Source: CAWBLP01 sp963721065 (lineage in GTDB: Bacteria > Pseudomonadota > Alphaproteobacteria > Acetobacterales > Acetobacteraceae). From it: a stretch of 64,000 nt of DNA. Below the pieces are notes generated by a model that was not told the origin of the DNA, made no database searches, and saw nothing but the letters and a program-made list of their open reading frames with translations. The position numbers and the translations under genes are program-made. The stretch is taken from assembly GCA_963721065.1 (NCBI GenBank), contig CAVRHO010000008.1, forward strand, positions 248,001 through 312,000, given 5' to 3'. Below are positions 17,617 through 26,376 of the stretch, piece by piece; positions within the stretch are counted from its first letter, which is position 1; every line of letters begins with the position of its first letter.

Positions 17617-18459
17617 CTACAGGGACTGGGGCAGCGCGTCCAGGACGAGCTGCCCGAACATGGTCATCTCCGGGCTGGTCTGCGCGTAGCGATCGACGGC
17701 GGCCAGCACGCGCCGGGTGGTTGCGTCGTCGGGCCGTGGGCCGTCGGGAAGGCCGGGCAACCGGGCGACGATGTCCGGTGCGGCGTCGCGTGTCGCGGCC
17801 TGGAAGCGTGCGCGCTGGGCGTCGGTTTCCGGGGCGTTGAAGCGCGGTGCCAGTTCGTCGGCAATCCAGGCCAGGGCCGCGGGCCAGTGGGCGACCTGGC
17901 GGTACAGCGCGGGGATGAACGGCGTGCCCGCCACGTCCGTGGCGAAGCGCATCAGCACCCCGCGTTGCGGCGGCGGCAGCCTGGCCGGATCGACGTTGCC
18001 GGGCATCGGCGGCAGCATCGCCGGCGGCGTCCACGTGCCGGAGAAGCCGGACCCGGACGGCGGCGCCCCGGTGAGCAGCCGCTTCAGGCAGGCGCCCGTC
18101 ACGATGTTCACCGGCGCGACGCGCACGAAATTCGCCGCAATGTTGCGGATGGCGGCCAGCCCGGCCGCATCCACGTTCCAGGCGCGCACGACCTCCGGCG
18201 GAACCGGACGCGCGGGCGGCAGCCGGATGTCGCGTGCCAGGCGCCAGCCGGTTTCCGGGATGGTCCCCGATACCATGGCCGGGCGCAGGGCCGACCAAGC
18301 CCAGTCCAGCACGCCCGGCAGCGTCGCCAGGTAGCGCTGCAGGGACGACACATAGGGCACGCCGGAGACGGTGCGGATTTCCGCATAGATTTCGGCGATA
18401 CGGCCGGTCGCTTGCGCTTCCAGCAGTTCAGGCAGCATGGCCTGCGATGCGCTGCTCAC
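17617..18459 (-). CDS. DehI-type 2-haloacid dehalogenase family protein
   Basis: A 280-residue all-helical protein made of two similar halves, as in DehI, which removes halide from both enantiomers of 2-haloacids. Segments VPYVSSLQRYLATLPGVLDWAW and TPFIPALYRQVAHWPAALAWIA, about 150 residues apart, are the two repeats. I used the GTG at 18459 (VSSASQAMLPELL) because GCAGGAA precedes it; an ATG at 18516 gives an arginine-rich leader with no ribosome site. Activity as a dehalogenase is not assured. Middle gene of the operon with an amidohydrolase and an MmgE/PrpD protein. Confidence 0.82.
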   Translation of the reverse strand: MSSASQAMLPELLEAQATGRIAEIYAEIRTVSGVPYVSSLQRYLATLPGVLDWAWSALRPAMVSGTIPETGWRLARDIRLPPARPVPPEVVRAWNVDAAGLAAIRNIAANFVRVAPVNIVTGACLKRLLTGAPPSGSGFSGTWTPPAMLPPMPGNVDPARLPPPQRGVLMRFATDVAGTPFIPALYRQVAHWPAALAWIADELAPRFNAPETDAQRARFQAATRDAAPDIVARLPGLPDGPRPDDATTRRVLAAVDRYAQTSPEMTMFGQLVLDALPQSL

Positions 18460-18532
18460 GGGTGGCGGTTCCTGCGTGGTTCGGGCCCGGGCACGACGCG
18501 GCACGCTGCGCCGCATCGTGCGAGTGCACGGC

Positions 18533-19376
18533 TCAGGGTTTTGACGGCGACCACTTGTAGATCGTCTGCAGCGCGCCGCCCATCAGCGTGGCGCGGTCGC
18601 TGTCGGACAGGCGATCGGTGACGCGGAATGCGTCCACGCCCTGCCGGTAGGTCAGCAACGCCACCGCACGGGTCCAGTCGGTGCCCCACAGGCAGCGGCC
18701 CATGCCGAACGCGTCGAAGATGCGGCCCAGCGGGTCCCAGATGTCGTTGTAGGGGAAGGGTTGGTGCGACAAGGTGCAGGCGCCGGAGATCTTGATGGCG
18801 ACGTTGGGGTGCGTTGCCAGGGCCAGCACTTGTCGGCAGGTCGGCGAAGGGGTCTGCCGGGGCGGGCGGCTCGAACGGCTGTTGCAGGCCCAGGTGGTCG
18901 ATCACCAGTTGCGTGTCGGGATTGCGGGCAGCCAGTTGCGCGGCCTGGTCCAGCCGTCCCCAGCACAGCAGGTTCACCGGCAGGCCGTGGCGCGCGCCCG
19001 CAGCCAGCACGCGGTTCAACCCGGGATCGGCCGGATCTTCCGCCGCGCCGCGGTTGAGCATGATCCGGATGCCGACCGTGCCGTTGGTTGCCGCCCAGTC
19101 GGCGATGGTGTCGGCGACGGCGGGATCGGCCGGATCGACCGGCTTGATCAGGCCGAACCGGCCGGGGTGTTTCGCGTGAACCTCCAGCGCGTAGCTGGCG
19201 TCGTAGCCATACATGGTGAAGGGCGAGACCAGCAGCGCGCCGTCAACGCCCACCGCGTCCATCGCGGCGACCATGTCGTCGCCGGTGACTTCAGGCGGGC
19301 CGTGGAGCACCGCAGCCCATGGACGTTCCGGGCGGTCACGTTCGTAGGCGTGAACCTGGGCATCGATGATCGGCAT
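18533..19376 (-). pseudogene. Amidohydrolase family gene with a +1 frameshift
   Basis: TIM-barrel amidohydrolase of the 2-pyrone-4,6-dicarboxylate lactonase/Amidohydro_2 type. It starts MPIIDAQVHAYERDRPERPW after GGGGAGG. The first frame runs through GIRIMLNRG and TQLVIDHLGLQQPF to ADPFADLP near 18835. The rest (VLALATHPNVAIKISG ... CLWGTDWTRAV ... LQTIYKWSPSKP) is in another frame to 18533. The span is 844 bases, one more than a multiple of three, so a single extra base restores it. Both halves are well conserved, which favours a recent lesion or a base-calling error. First gene of the dehalogenase operon. Confidence 0.82.
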
Positions 19377-19784
19377 GATCTGCGGTCCTCCCCGGATGGG
19401 CGTCTGTTCTCCGGGCGTTCGGAGGCCGGGAACACGGCGCCATGGCGGCGGCACGTCTGGTGCGCGCCGGATGGCGGGGACTATCGGGGAATGCGGCGGG
19501 CTGGGCAACGCTGCGGGGGCGCGTGTCCTCGTGTCGTCCAGCAGGGCTGCTGGACGACCGTGCTCTCGTGATGCGCCGGACGATGCCGGCTCAATCGCGG
19601 AGGCGCCTGCGGCGGTTATGCAAGCCATACGGCGCTGGTCGTGCCGCATCGCGGTCAGCACATGATCCGTACCATAACCAACGACACTGCATCGTTGAGT
19701 GGTCACCGGCATCGCCTGCCGCGCGATGGTGGAGGTGCAGCCTTATACGCGTTGAAACCGGCGTGCCGACACCACGTCCCTCAC

Positions 19785-19893
19785 GTCATGGCCGGGCTCT
19801 GACCCGGCCATCTGCCCCGGCAACGATCGGGCCGGGATGCAACGGAACACGTCTTGTCGGGGGCGGATGGCCGGCTCGGGGCCGGCCATGACG
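19785..19893. repeat. Dispersed palindromic element, forward orientation
   Basis: Left palindrome gtcatggccgggctctgacc through ggccatc; core cgatcgggccgggatgcaac; right palindrome gatggccggctcggggccgg through catgac. This is one of the most complete copies. Confidence 0.85.
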
Positions 19894-19931
19894 CGGGAGG
19901 GTGGTGCTTGTCCGCACTATTGCAGCGCGTT

Positions 19932-19993
19932 TGCGCTCTGCGCTCTGCGCTCTGCGTTGCTGCGCTCGTGCGCTGCTGCGCTCTGCGTTGTGC
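19932..19993. repeat. Low-complexity TGCGCTC run
   Basis: Perfect and degenerate heptamers TGCGCTC follow each other for about 60 bases. No coding sense is apparent. Confidence 0.65.
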
Positions 19994-20043
19994 GCCCTAC
20001 GCCCCGCGCTTGCCACGACCTGGTACCGGTCTGCGGACGACTC

Positions 20044-20074
20044 TAGTAAGGTCGCAGTTTAGTAAGGTCGCACT
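20044..20074. repeat. Two 15-bp units, 16-bp spacing
   Basis: TAGTAAGGTCGCA is repeated at 20044 and 20060 between the heptamer run and the helicase remnant. Confidence 0.6.
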
Positions 20075-20142
20075 TTCCGTCCGCGATCGGACCTCCCATC
20101 ACGCTGATCGACCGACTGTGCACCACCTCTGCGCGGCCAGCT

Positions 20143-20352
20143 TCATTCCGCGGCGAACAGCGCCTCCACATCCGCCTCGGTCAGCTTCAGCGCGCCGCCG
20201 CGTTCGGCTTCCAGCACGCTCGCCACCCGCGCTCGCTTCTTCTGCTTCAGCAGCTCCATCTTCTCCTCGATGGTTCCCAATGTAACCAGCCGGTGCACGA
20301 ACACGCGCTTGTCCTGGCCGATCCGCTTCGATCGGGAGAGGAACCATGTGGT
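20143..20352 (-). pseudogene. SNF2-family helicase C-terminal remnant
   Basis: Sixty-nine codons with no start and a normal stop. From SRSKRIGQDK onward it reads VFVHRLVTLGTIEEKMELLK, then KKRARVASVLEAE and LKLTEADVEALFAAE. That is the conserved end of Swi2/Snf2 helicases, the motif VI region (R-x-x-RIGQ) plus the tail. Everything before motif VI is missing, and the acyltransferase stop lies directly upstream in the same frame. A large 5' deletion therefore joined the two. Not functional on its own. Confidence 0.75.
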
Positions 20353-21474
20353 TCATGGCGCGTGACACTCCGCCACGCGGTCGAGTCGGCGCATGCGGGG
20401 TTCAGGGGCCGGCGCGTCCGACCAGAAAACCCTGCGGCCCGAGGGCGCGCACCCGGCCGTCAGCCAGCGTCGCAGCCGGTCCTTCTGCCGTTCCGTGACC
20501 AGGCCCAGCAGCAGGACGGTCCCGAGAACGGCGGCGATCAGAACCGGCGTGGGCGGCGCGACAAGGCTGTACAGGTCCAGCAGCGGATAGTGCAGCAGAT
20601 ACAGCGCGAAGGTGAACGAGGCGCACCAGGCGATCGGTCCCGCCAAGCGACCGAACGACAGGTCGGCATGGCGGGCCGCATACAGATTCACCGCCACGAT
20701 GCTGCCGGTGAGCAGGTCTCCCAGTACGTAGCGGGAGTAGCGGAGATGCGCGACCATCCAGCCTCCGGTCAGGCTGTTGGCCCAGGTGTTGATGGCTGTG
20801 TTCGGGTCGGCCACCACCACGATGGCGGCGGCGAGCAGGCTGGCCGCGAACAGCAGCCGTGCCGGTTGCACGCCGGGCCCCGGGCGCTGGTGCAGGCGAT
20901 AGACCAGGGTGCCCGCGCCCCACAGCGGCGCCAGCAGCCAGATGCGCGGGCCGGTCAGCAGCACCACCGCGACCAGCGCGATGATGCGGGTACGCCCGCG
21001 CAGGTAGAACACCGCTGCGAAGCCGGCGTAGTACCAGACCTCGTAGAACAGGGACCAGTACGGGACGTTGCCGAACGCATCCTCGTTGAGGAACCAGGCA
21101 TCGCCGGTGAAGGTGAGGAACACCGGCAGGTATTTCAGGGGCTGCGTCAGTTGATAGACGGGCGCGGGCTTTCCCAGGTGCCACAGCAGAAGCTGGACCG
21201 CGAAACTGATCGCCAGCGCCGGGACCGCGACGGAGTAGATCCGCGCGACCCGGCTGACCACAAAAACGCCCAGCCCACGTTCGCGCTCATGCGCCACGTA
21301 GGCAATGACGTAGCCGGACAGCACGAAGAACAGCATGACGGCCTTGTGGCCGAGCACGCTGGGCACCCAGATGGCGCCGCCGGTGAAGGCGCGCAGGGCA
21401 GCGTGCGAAAAAAACACGGCCAGGGCCGCGAGCAGTCTCAGCAGGTTGAGGTAGGTCGAGAAGGCGCGCGACAC
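20353..21474 (-). CDS. Acyltransferase 3 family membrane protein
   Basis: A 373-residue polytopic protein of the OafA/YrhL/NodX family, which moves acetyl or other acyl groups onto sugars of exported polysaccharides across the inner membrane. It opens YLNLLRLLAALAVFFSHA, with the catalytic His of the family's R-x10-H motif, then shows MLFFVLSGYVIAY, RVARIYSVAVPAL and ten or so membrane segments, ending LLHYPLLDLYSLV before a basic tail. No glycosyltransferases adjoin it. Its end is fused to helicase remnant DNA, so the last residues may not be original. Confidence 0.88.
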   Translation of the reverse strand: MSRAFSTYLNLLRLLAALAVFFSHAALRAFTGGAIWVPSVLGHKAVMLFFVLSGYVIAYVAHERERGLGVFVVSRVARIYSVAVPALAISFAVQLLLWHLGKPAPVYQLTQPLKYLPVFLTFTGDAWFLNEDAFGNVPYWSLFYEVWYYAGFAAVFYLRGRTRIIALVAVVLLTGPRIWLLAPLWGAGTLVYRLHQRPGPGVQPARLLFAASLLAAAIVVVADPNTAINTWANSLTGGWMVAHLRYSRYVLGDLLTGSIVAVNLYAARHADLSFGRLAGPIAWCASFTFALYLLHYPLLDLYSLVAPPTPVLIAAVLGTVLLLGLVTERQKDRLRRWLTAGCAPSGRRVFWSDAPAPEPRMRRLDRVAECHAP

Positions 21475-21940
21475 GGTCCGCCACCGGTGGGGAGGAATAC
21501 AGGGGCAATCGTAGTCCCTGATCGTCTCGCGAGGCTACTGACGGATGCCGGTTCTTCGTTCCTTGGGTGTTAAATCCGTTCCGTGGGCGTTAAATTCGTG
21601 CGTTCCAACGCCGCCCTTCCCTGTTGTGGCCGGCCTGACCCGGCCATCGGCCCCCGTTCAGGCGTGTGCTCTTGCAGTCTGGCCCGATCGTTACGGGGCA
21701 GATGGCCTGGTCAGTTCCGGCCATGACCAGATCTATCGAGGCCTGCTCGTCCAGTTCAACGCTCATGGCGCCGTCGCCCGCCATGACGTGCCACGATCTG
21801 CCGGCGCTCACATTCATCCGGCCATCAGCGGCGTGATGACCGTCGCGGGGTTGAACGCCCCCCGCCCCACCGACGACGCCGACCGGCCGCCCACGACGCC
21901 CGGTCCGTCGCCCCGCCGGCCGAACCCGCGCCGAGGCGTG
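21475..21940. other. Spacer downstream of trpE
   Basis: Contains a dispersed palindromic element (21624-21727) and a short direct repeat of GTTAAATTC/CGTTCCGTGGG near 21570-21600. No gene is seen; trpG, expected after trpE in many relatives, is not here. Confidence 0.6.
21624..21727. repeat. Dispersed palindromic element, reverse orientation
   Basis: tggccggcctgacccggcca opens it, ccccgttcaggcgtgtgctc lies in the core, and gatggcctggtcagttccgg through catgac closes it. Compared with other copies the ends are slightly decayed. Confidence 0.75.
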
Positions 21941-23470
21941 TCACCCGGCGTTGTTGCCGCCCGACTTCCCGGCCGCGAAGCGCACCGCCTCCTCCCCGGC
22001 GCGGAACAGCGCCCGCGCCTTCTGGTGGCACTCCTGGTGCTCCGCCTCCGGCACCGAATCGGCCACGATGCCGGCGCCCGCCTGCACGTACATCATCCCG
22101 TCCTTCACCAGCGCGGTGCGCAGGCCGATGCAGGTGTCCATCGTGCCGTTGGCGGCGAAGTAGCCGATGCAGCCGGCGTAGATGTTGCGGCGGGTGGGCT
22201 CCAGCTCCTCGATGATCTCCATCGCCCGCACCTTCGGCGCGCCGGACAGCGTGCCCGCCGGGAAGCCGGCCACCAGGGCGTCCAGCGCGTCCAGCCCCTC
22301 GGCCAGCCGCCCCTCGACGTTGGAGGAGATGTGCATCACGTGGCTGAACCGCTCGATCACGAAGCTCTCGGTCACCTTCACGCTGCCCAGCGCGGACACC
22401 CGCCCCACATCGTTCCGCCCCAGGTCCAGCAGCATCAGGTGCTCGGCCCGCTCCTTGGGGTCGGCCAGCAGCTCCGCCTCCAGCGCCTGGTCTTCCTCGT
22501 ACGTCATGCCGCGCCGGCGCGTGCCGGCCAGCGGGCGGATGGTCACCACCCCGTCGCGCAGCCGCACCAGCACTTCCGGGCTGGACCCCACCACCGAGAA
22601 TCCGTCGAAGTTCAGGAAGAACAGGAACGGTGCCGGGTTGATCCGCCGCAGCGCGCGGTACAGCGAGAACGGCGGCAGCGCGAACGGCGTGGAGAAGCGC
22701 TGGCTGATCACGATCTGGAACGCGTCGCCCGCGGCGATGTACTCCTTGCAGCGGTCCACCGCCCCCAGGAAATCCGCCTTGGAGAAGTTGGACGCCGGCT
22801 CCGGCAGGTCCGGCAGCATCACCGGCGGCGCCGGATGTGGCAGCGGACGCTCCAGCGCGTCGTTCGCCTCGGTCAGGCGGGCCTGCGCACCGGCCCAGGC
22901 GTCGTCGGCCGGGATGTCCGTCTGCGGATAGACCGGCGCCACCAGGGTGAGTTCGTCGTTGACGTTGTCGAAGATGGCGAACAGCGTCGGGCGGATCAGC
23001 AATGCGTCGGGCACGCCGATCTCGTCGCGGTTCTTCGCCGGCAGGTCCTCCATCAGCCGGACCATGTCGTAGCCCAGGTAGCCGACCAGCCCGCCGGACA
23101 TCGGCGGCAGGTGCGCTGGCACCTCCAGCCGCGTCTCGGCGATCAGCGCCCGCAGGCTTTCCAGCGCCGGGCGCCGCTCCGCCACGAAGGCGTGCGGGGC
23201 CGACAGCGCGTGGCGGTTCACCTCGGCCTTGCCGTTGCGGCAGCGCCAGATCAGGTCGGGCTGCATGCCGATGATGGAGTAGCGGCCGCGCGCCGCGCCG
23301 CCCTCCACGCTTTCCAGCAGGAAGGCGTTCGGACGCCCCTGCGCCAGCTTCAGGAACGCGGCGACCGGAGTTTCCAGGTCCGCCACGCCGCGTCGCCACA
23401 CCAGGCTGCCGCGCCCTGCCTCATATGCGGAGCGGAAGGCGGCGTAGCCGGGGGGAAGAGTGGCGTTCAT
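21941..23470 (-). CDS. trpE: Anthranilate synthase component I
   Basis: Converts chorismate plus ammonia (from TrpG) to anthranilate, the first step of tryptophan synthesis. The 509-residue protein has the tryptophan-feedback motif LLES at residues about 51-54 and the chorismate-binding core: AGDAFQIVISQRF, PFLFFLNFDGFSVVGSSPE, IRPLAGTRRRG, LLDLGRNDVGRV, FPAGTLSGAPKVRAMEII and the final YVQAGAGIVADSVPE. It lies 22 bp after ppiD with AGGAAAGG before its ATG, so they form an operon. TrpG must be encoded elsewhere. Confidence 0.97.
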   Translation of the reverse strand: MNATLPPGYAAFRSAYEAGRGSLVWRRGVADLETPVAAFLKLAQGRPNAFLLESVEGGAARGRYSIIGMQPDLIWRCRNGKAEVNRHALSAPHAFVAERRPALESLRALIAETRLEVPAHLPPMSGGLVGYLGYDMVRLMEDLPAKNRDEIGVPDALLIRPTLFAIFDNVNDELTLVAPVYPQTDIPADDAWAGAQARLTEANDALERPLPHPAPPVMLPDLPEPASNFSKADFLGAVDRCKEYIAAGDAFQIVISQRFSTPFALPPFSLYRALRRINPAPFLFFLNFDGFSVVGSSPEVLVRLRDGVVTIRPLAGTRRRGMTYEEDQALEAELLADPKERAEHLMLLDLGRNDVGRVSALGSVKVTESFVIERFSHVMHISSNVEGRLAEGLDALDALVAGFPAGTLSGAPKVRAMEIIEELEPTRRNIYAGCIGYFAANGTMDTCIGLRTALVKDGMMYVQAGAGIVADSVPEAEHQECHQKARALFRAGEEAVRFAAGKSGGNNAG

Positions 23471-23492
23471 CGGACCTTTCCTGTCACGTGGA

Positions 23493-25409
23493 TCACTGCT
23501 GTGGCCGCACGATGCTGTTGTAGTTCGCGTGGTCCACCTGCGGATTGGCGCGCATGCGCAGCGCCTGGGTGAAGCTGCCGGCCAGGTCGCCGGCCATGGA
23601 ACGCTGCAGCCCCTTCTGCAGCCGCTGGTAATCCGACGGATCGCTCTTCGGATCAGGCTGCACGATCTCGGCCGGCACCGCCACGATGAAGTTGTCGGAG
23701 GTTTCCACCATGGTCGGCTCGCCCTTCTTCAGGCCGAACAGCACGTGCTGCAACTGCGGCGGCATGCCCTCGGCCGACTCGTTGCGCGTGACCAGCGGCG
23801 TCTGTTCCACCTTAGCCCCGGCCACCGTGGCCGCATCGGCCATCGACTGGCCGCCCTTCAGCGCCTGCAGCATGTGCGCCGCCTTGGTCTCGGCCGCATG
23901 TTCGCGCTGGTGGTCGGTCCAGTCGCCCTCCACCTGCTTCTTCACCGAGTCGAACGGCTTCTCCTTGGCCGGGATCACGTCCTCGACGCTCAGCGCGTAA
24001 TAGGCGGACCCACCGGTGGAGGGCGTATGCACCTCGGTGAGTTCCGGCAGGTCGCCCGGATGCGCCTTGAACGCCGCCTCGATCAGCGCCGATTTCAGGG
24101 CCGGCGGGCCGGGGATCGGCGCCGGGGTGCCCTGCATGTCGTCGCCCTGCGCGTCCATCGTCCCGATCACCCCCGCCAGGCCCAACCCGCTCGGCAGCTT
24201 GTTCAGCGGCGTGCCGTTGCCCAGCAGGTTGTCCACCTTGTTGGCGCGGTCGTACATCAGGTCGGTCGCCTTGTCGGCCAGGATCCGGTCGCGAAGCTGC
24301 TGCTTGACCTGGTCGAAGGTCTTCTTGCTGCCCGGCGTCGCCTGGGTGACCTTCAGCACGTACCACGCCATGGCACCCTTCACCGGCCCCACCACCGTGT
24401 CCGGTGCGGCCGAGAACACCGCCGTGGCAAGCGCCGGATCGGGGAACATCTGCCGGGACGCGCTGTCCAGCTCGATCGCCGACCCGCCGGCCTTTTTCGC
24501 CGCCGCCTGCATCTTGCTCCAGTCGGTCTTGCCCGACCATTCCGCCGCCAGCGCCTTGGCCTTCGCCTGGTCGGGGACCGTCACCACCCGGGCGGACCGC
24601 TGGGCCGGTGTGATGTACTGCGCCCGGTTCTCGTCGTAGGCCGCGTGCAGCTCCTGGTCGGTGATGTCGATCTCGCTGGACAACGTCTGCGGCGACAGCA
24701 CGATGGCCCGCACCCGGCGGTATTCCGGCGCGCGATAGGTGTCGGGATGGTTTTCGTACCAGCGCTTCAGTTGCGCCTCGGTGGGCGCCGGCGGCGCCGG
24801 CTGCGCGGCGATCGGGATCTTCGCCATCGTGGCGGAACGTTTCTCGAACTCCGCCCGGAACAGCGCCTCGGTCTCCACCGCCGGCGGCTGCGCGCCGGCC
24901 GCCACCGCCTCCAGCAACTGGCGCTGGGAGATCTGCTGGCGCACCAGTTCCAGGAAATGGTCCTGTGTCAGACCGTTGTTCGCCAGCACCGAGTCGAGCA
25001 CCTGGCGGCTGAACTTGCCGTCGCTGCCGTGGAATTCCGGCATGGCATAGACCTGCGCGCGCACCGCGGCATCCGGGGTGACGATGCGCATCCGGTTGAG
25101 CTGCTGCTGCAGCGCCGCCTCGGCGATCATCCGCTGCAACACCACCTCTCCCACCTGGTCACGCAGCTTGGGCGTGGGTTCCTGTCCGGACGGCAGCTTG
25201 CTGGTGGCCTGGTTCATGCTGCGCTGGAATTCGGCCTGGAACTGCGGGCCTTCGATGGTCTGGCCGTCCACCTTGGCCACCCAGGTGGCGGGGCTGAACA
25301 CATAGCGCAGCACGTCGCCCACGCCCCACAGGACGAAGGCGGCCACCATGACCAGGAAGAAGGCGCGGACGATCCAGGTGTCCAGCGAGCGGCGGAAAGC
25401 GGAAATCAT
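23493..25409 (-). CDS. ppiD: PpiD-like periplasmic peptidyl-prolyl isomerase
   Basis: Membrane-anchored chaperone/isomerase of the SurA-N/parvulin type that helps outer-membrane and exported proteins fold. The 638 residues begin with a short cytoplasmic tail and one membrane anchor (VRAFFLVMVAAFVLWGVG, about 14-31). A SurA-N-like helical domain follows to about 210, then a parvulin-like domain with EYRRVRAIVL and ITDQELHAAYDENRAQYITP. The parvulin part is divergent, so isomerase activity is uncertain. The start at 25409 is set by the anchor; a longer frame beyond it is noise. Divergent from tpiA and upstream of trpE. Confidence 0.92.
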   Translation of the reverse strand: MISAFRRSLDTWIVRAFFLVMVAAFVLWGVGDVLRYVFSPATWVAKVDGQTIEGPQFQAEFQRSMNQATSKLPSGQEPTPKLRDQVGEVVLQRMIAEAALQQQLNRMRIVTPDAAVRAQVYAMPEFHGSDGKFSRQVLDSVLANNGLTQDHFLELVRQQISQRQLLEAVAAGAQPPAVETEALFRAEFEKRSATMAKIPIAAQPAPPAPTEAQLKRWYENHPDTYRAPEYRRVRAIVLSPQTLSSEIDITDQELHAAYDENRAQYITPAQRSARVVTVPDQAKAKALAAEWSGKTDWSKMQAAAKKAGGSAIELDSASRQMFPDPALATAVFSAAPDTVVGPVKGAMAWYVLKVTQATPGSKKTFDQVKQQLRDRILADKATDLMYDRANKVDNLLGNGTPLNKLPSGLGLAGVIGTMDAQGDDMQGTPAPIPGPPALKSALIEAAFKAHPGDLPELTEVHTPSTGGSAYYALSVEDVIPAKEKPFDSVKKQVEGDWTDHQREHAAETKAAHMLQALKGGQSMADAATVAGAKVEQTPLVTRNESAEGMPPQLQHVLFGLKKGEPTMVETSDNFIVAVPAEIVQPDPKSDPSDYQRLQKGLQRSMAGDLAGSFTQALRMRANPQVDHANYNSIVRPQQ

Positions 25410-25520
25410 CCAGTCGGAGCCCTGTGCGGGAAAACCGCAGCATATACGGGCCTCGCGCCGGCTTTGCCAGCGCCCGACGTTTGCGCTAGCCAACCGGACA
25501 CACCAGGGGAGCTTGCCAGC

Positions 25521-26255
25521 ATGCGTCAGTTGATCGCCGGGAACTGGAAGATGCACGGGCTGTCCGCCGATGCGGCGGCGCTGGCCCGCGACGTGGCCGC
25601 CGGCGCCGGCGGCCTGGCCTGCGACCTGCTGGTCTGCCCCCCTTTCGTGCACATCGCCGCGGTGGCCCAGGCGGTGGCCGGCAGCCAGGTCGCGGTGGGC
25701 GGGCAGGACTGCCACCAGGCGAAGCAGGGGGCGCATACCGGTGACATCGCTGCCCCGATGCTGCGCGACCTGGGCGCGGGCTGGGTGATCCTGGGCCACT
25801 CCGAGCGCCGGCAGAACCACGCCGAAACCGACGAGCTGATCCGCGAGAAGGTGGTGGCGGCCACCGATGCGGGGCTGACGCCGATCGTCTGCGTGGGAGA
25901 GACCGCCGACCAGCGCGCCGGCGGGTCCGAAACCGAGACGGTGGGCTGGCAGCTTGCCGGCAGCCTGCCCAAGCCGTTCTCCGGCGTCGTCGCCTATGAA
26001 CCGATCTGGGCGATCGGCACCGGCAGGACGGCGACCGAGCAGGACGTCGCCACCATGCACGCCTTCATCCGGGAGGAACTGGTGCGCCAGTTCGGCGACG
26101 CCGGGCAGGAGATCCGCATCCTGTACGGCGGTTCGGTCCGCGCGGCGAACGCGGCCGGGTTGCTGGCGGTGCCGCATGTCGGCGGCGCCCTGGTCGGCGG
26201 CGCCAGCCTGAAAGCGGACGAATTCCTGGCGATCGCCCGCGCGGCACGCAGGTAG
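25521..26255 (+). CDS. tpiA: Triosephosphate isomerase
   Basis: Interconverts dihydroxyacetone phosphate and glyceraldehyde 3-phosphate. The 244-residue barrel has every key part: GNWKMHG (catalytic Lys at about 10), the His in ILGHSERR near 92, the catalytic Glu in YEPIWAIGTG near 160, and phosphate loops GGSV and GGASL. The ribosome site is AGGGGAG. The common neighbour secG is absent; a CheR-like gene follows. Confidence 0.98.
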   Translation: MRQLIAGNWKMHGLSADAAALARDVAAGAGGLACDLLVCPPFVHIAAVAQAVAGSQVAVGGQDCHQAKQGAHTGDIAAPMLRDLGAGWVILGHSERRQNHAETDELIREKVVAATDAGLTPIVCVGETADQRAGGSETETVGWQLAGSLPKPFSGVVAYEPIWAIGTGRTATEQDVATMHAFIREELVRQFGDAGQEIRILYGGSVRAANAAGLLAVPHVGGALVGGASLKADEFLAIARAARR

Positions 26256-26376
26256 TCGCCGCGGCGACGGAACCGGCGGTGGCCGCTCCCGCCTTTCGTG
26301 TCGCTGTTGCTGCGGGCACAGTCGCAACGTCCAGGCCCCGGCAGGTTGCCCGGGTCAAAGGGGGAGGCGGAGACAT

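Larger units (their letters stand above)
19377..20142. other. Long spacer, repeats only
   Basis: No gene is supported. It holds a full dispersed palindromic element, a run of TGCGCTC-like heptamers, and two 15-bp units near 20050. The segment 19440-19780 has open frames but no family resemblance. Confidence 0.55.

Noticed and set aside
23460..26255. A very long plus-strand open frame (over 900 codons) opposite ppiD and trpE
   Set aside because: It is antisense to well-supported genes, His/Arg/Gly-rich, and only its end is real (tpiA). Long open antisense frames are expected at this GC content.
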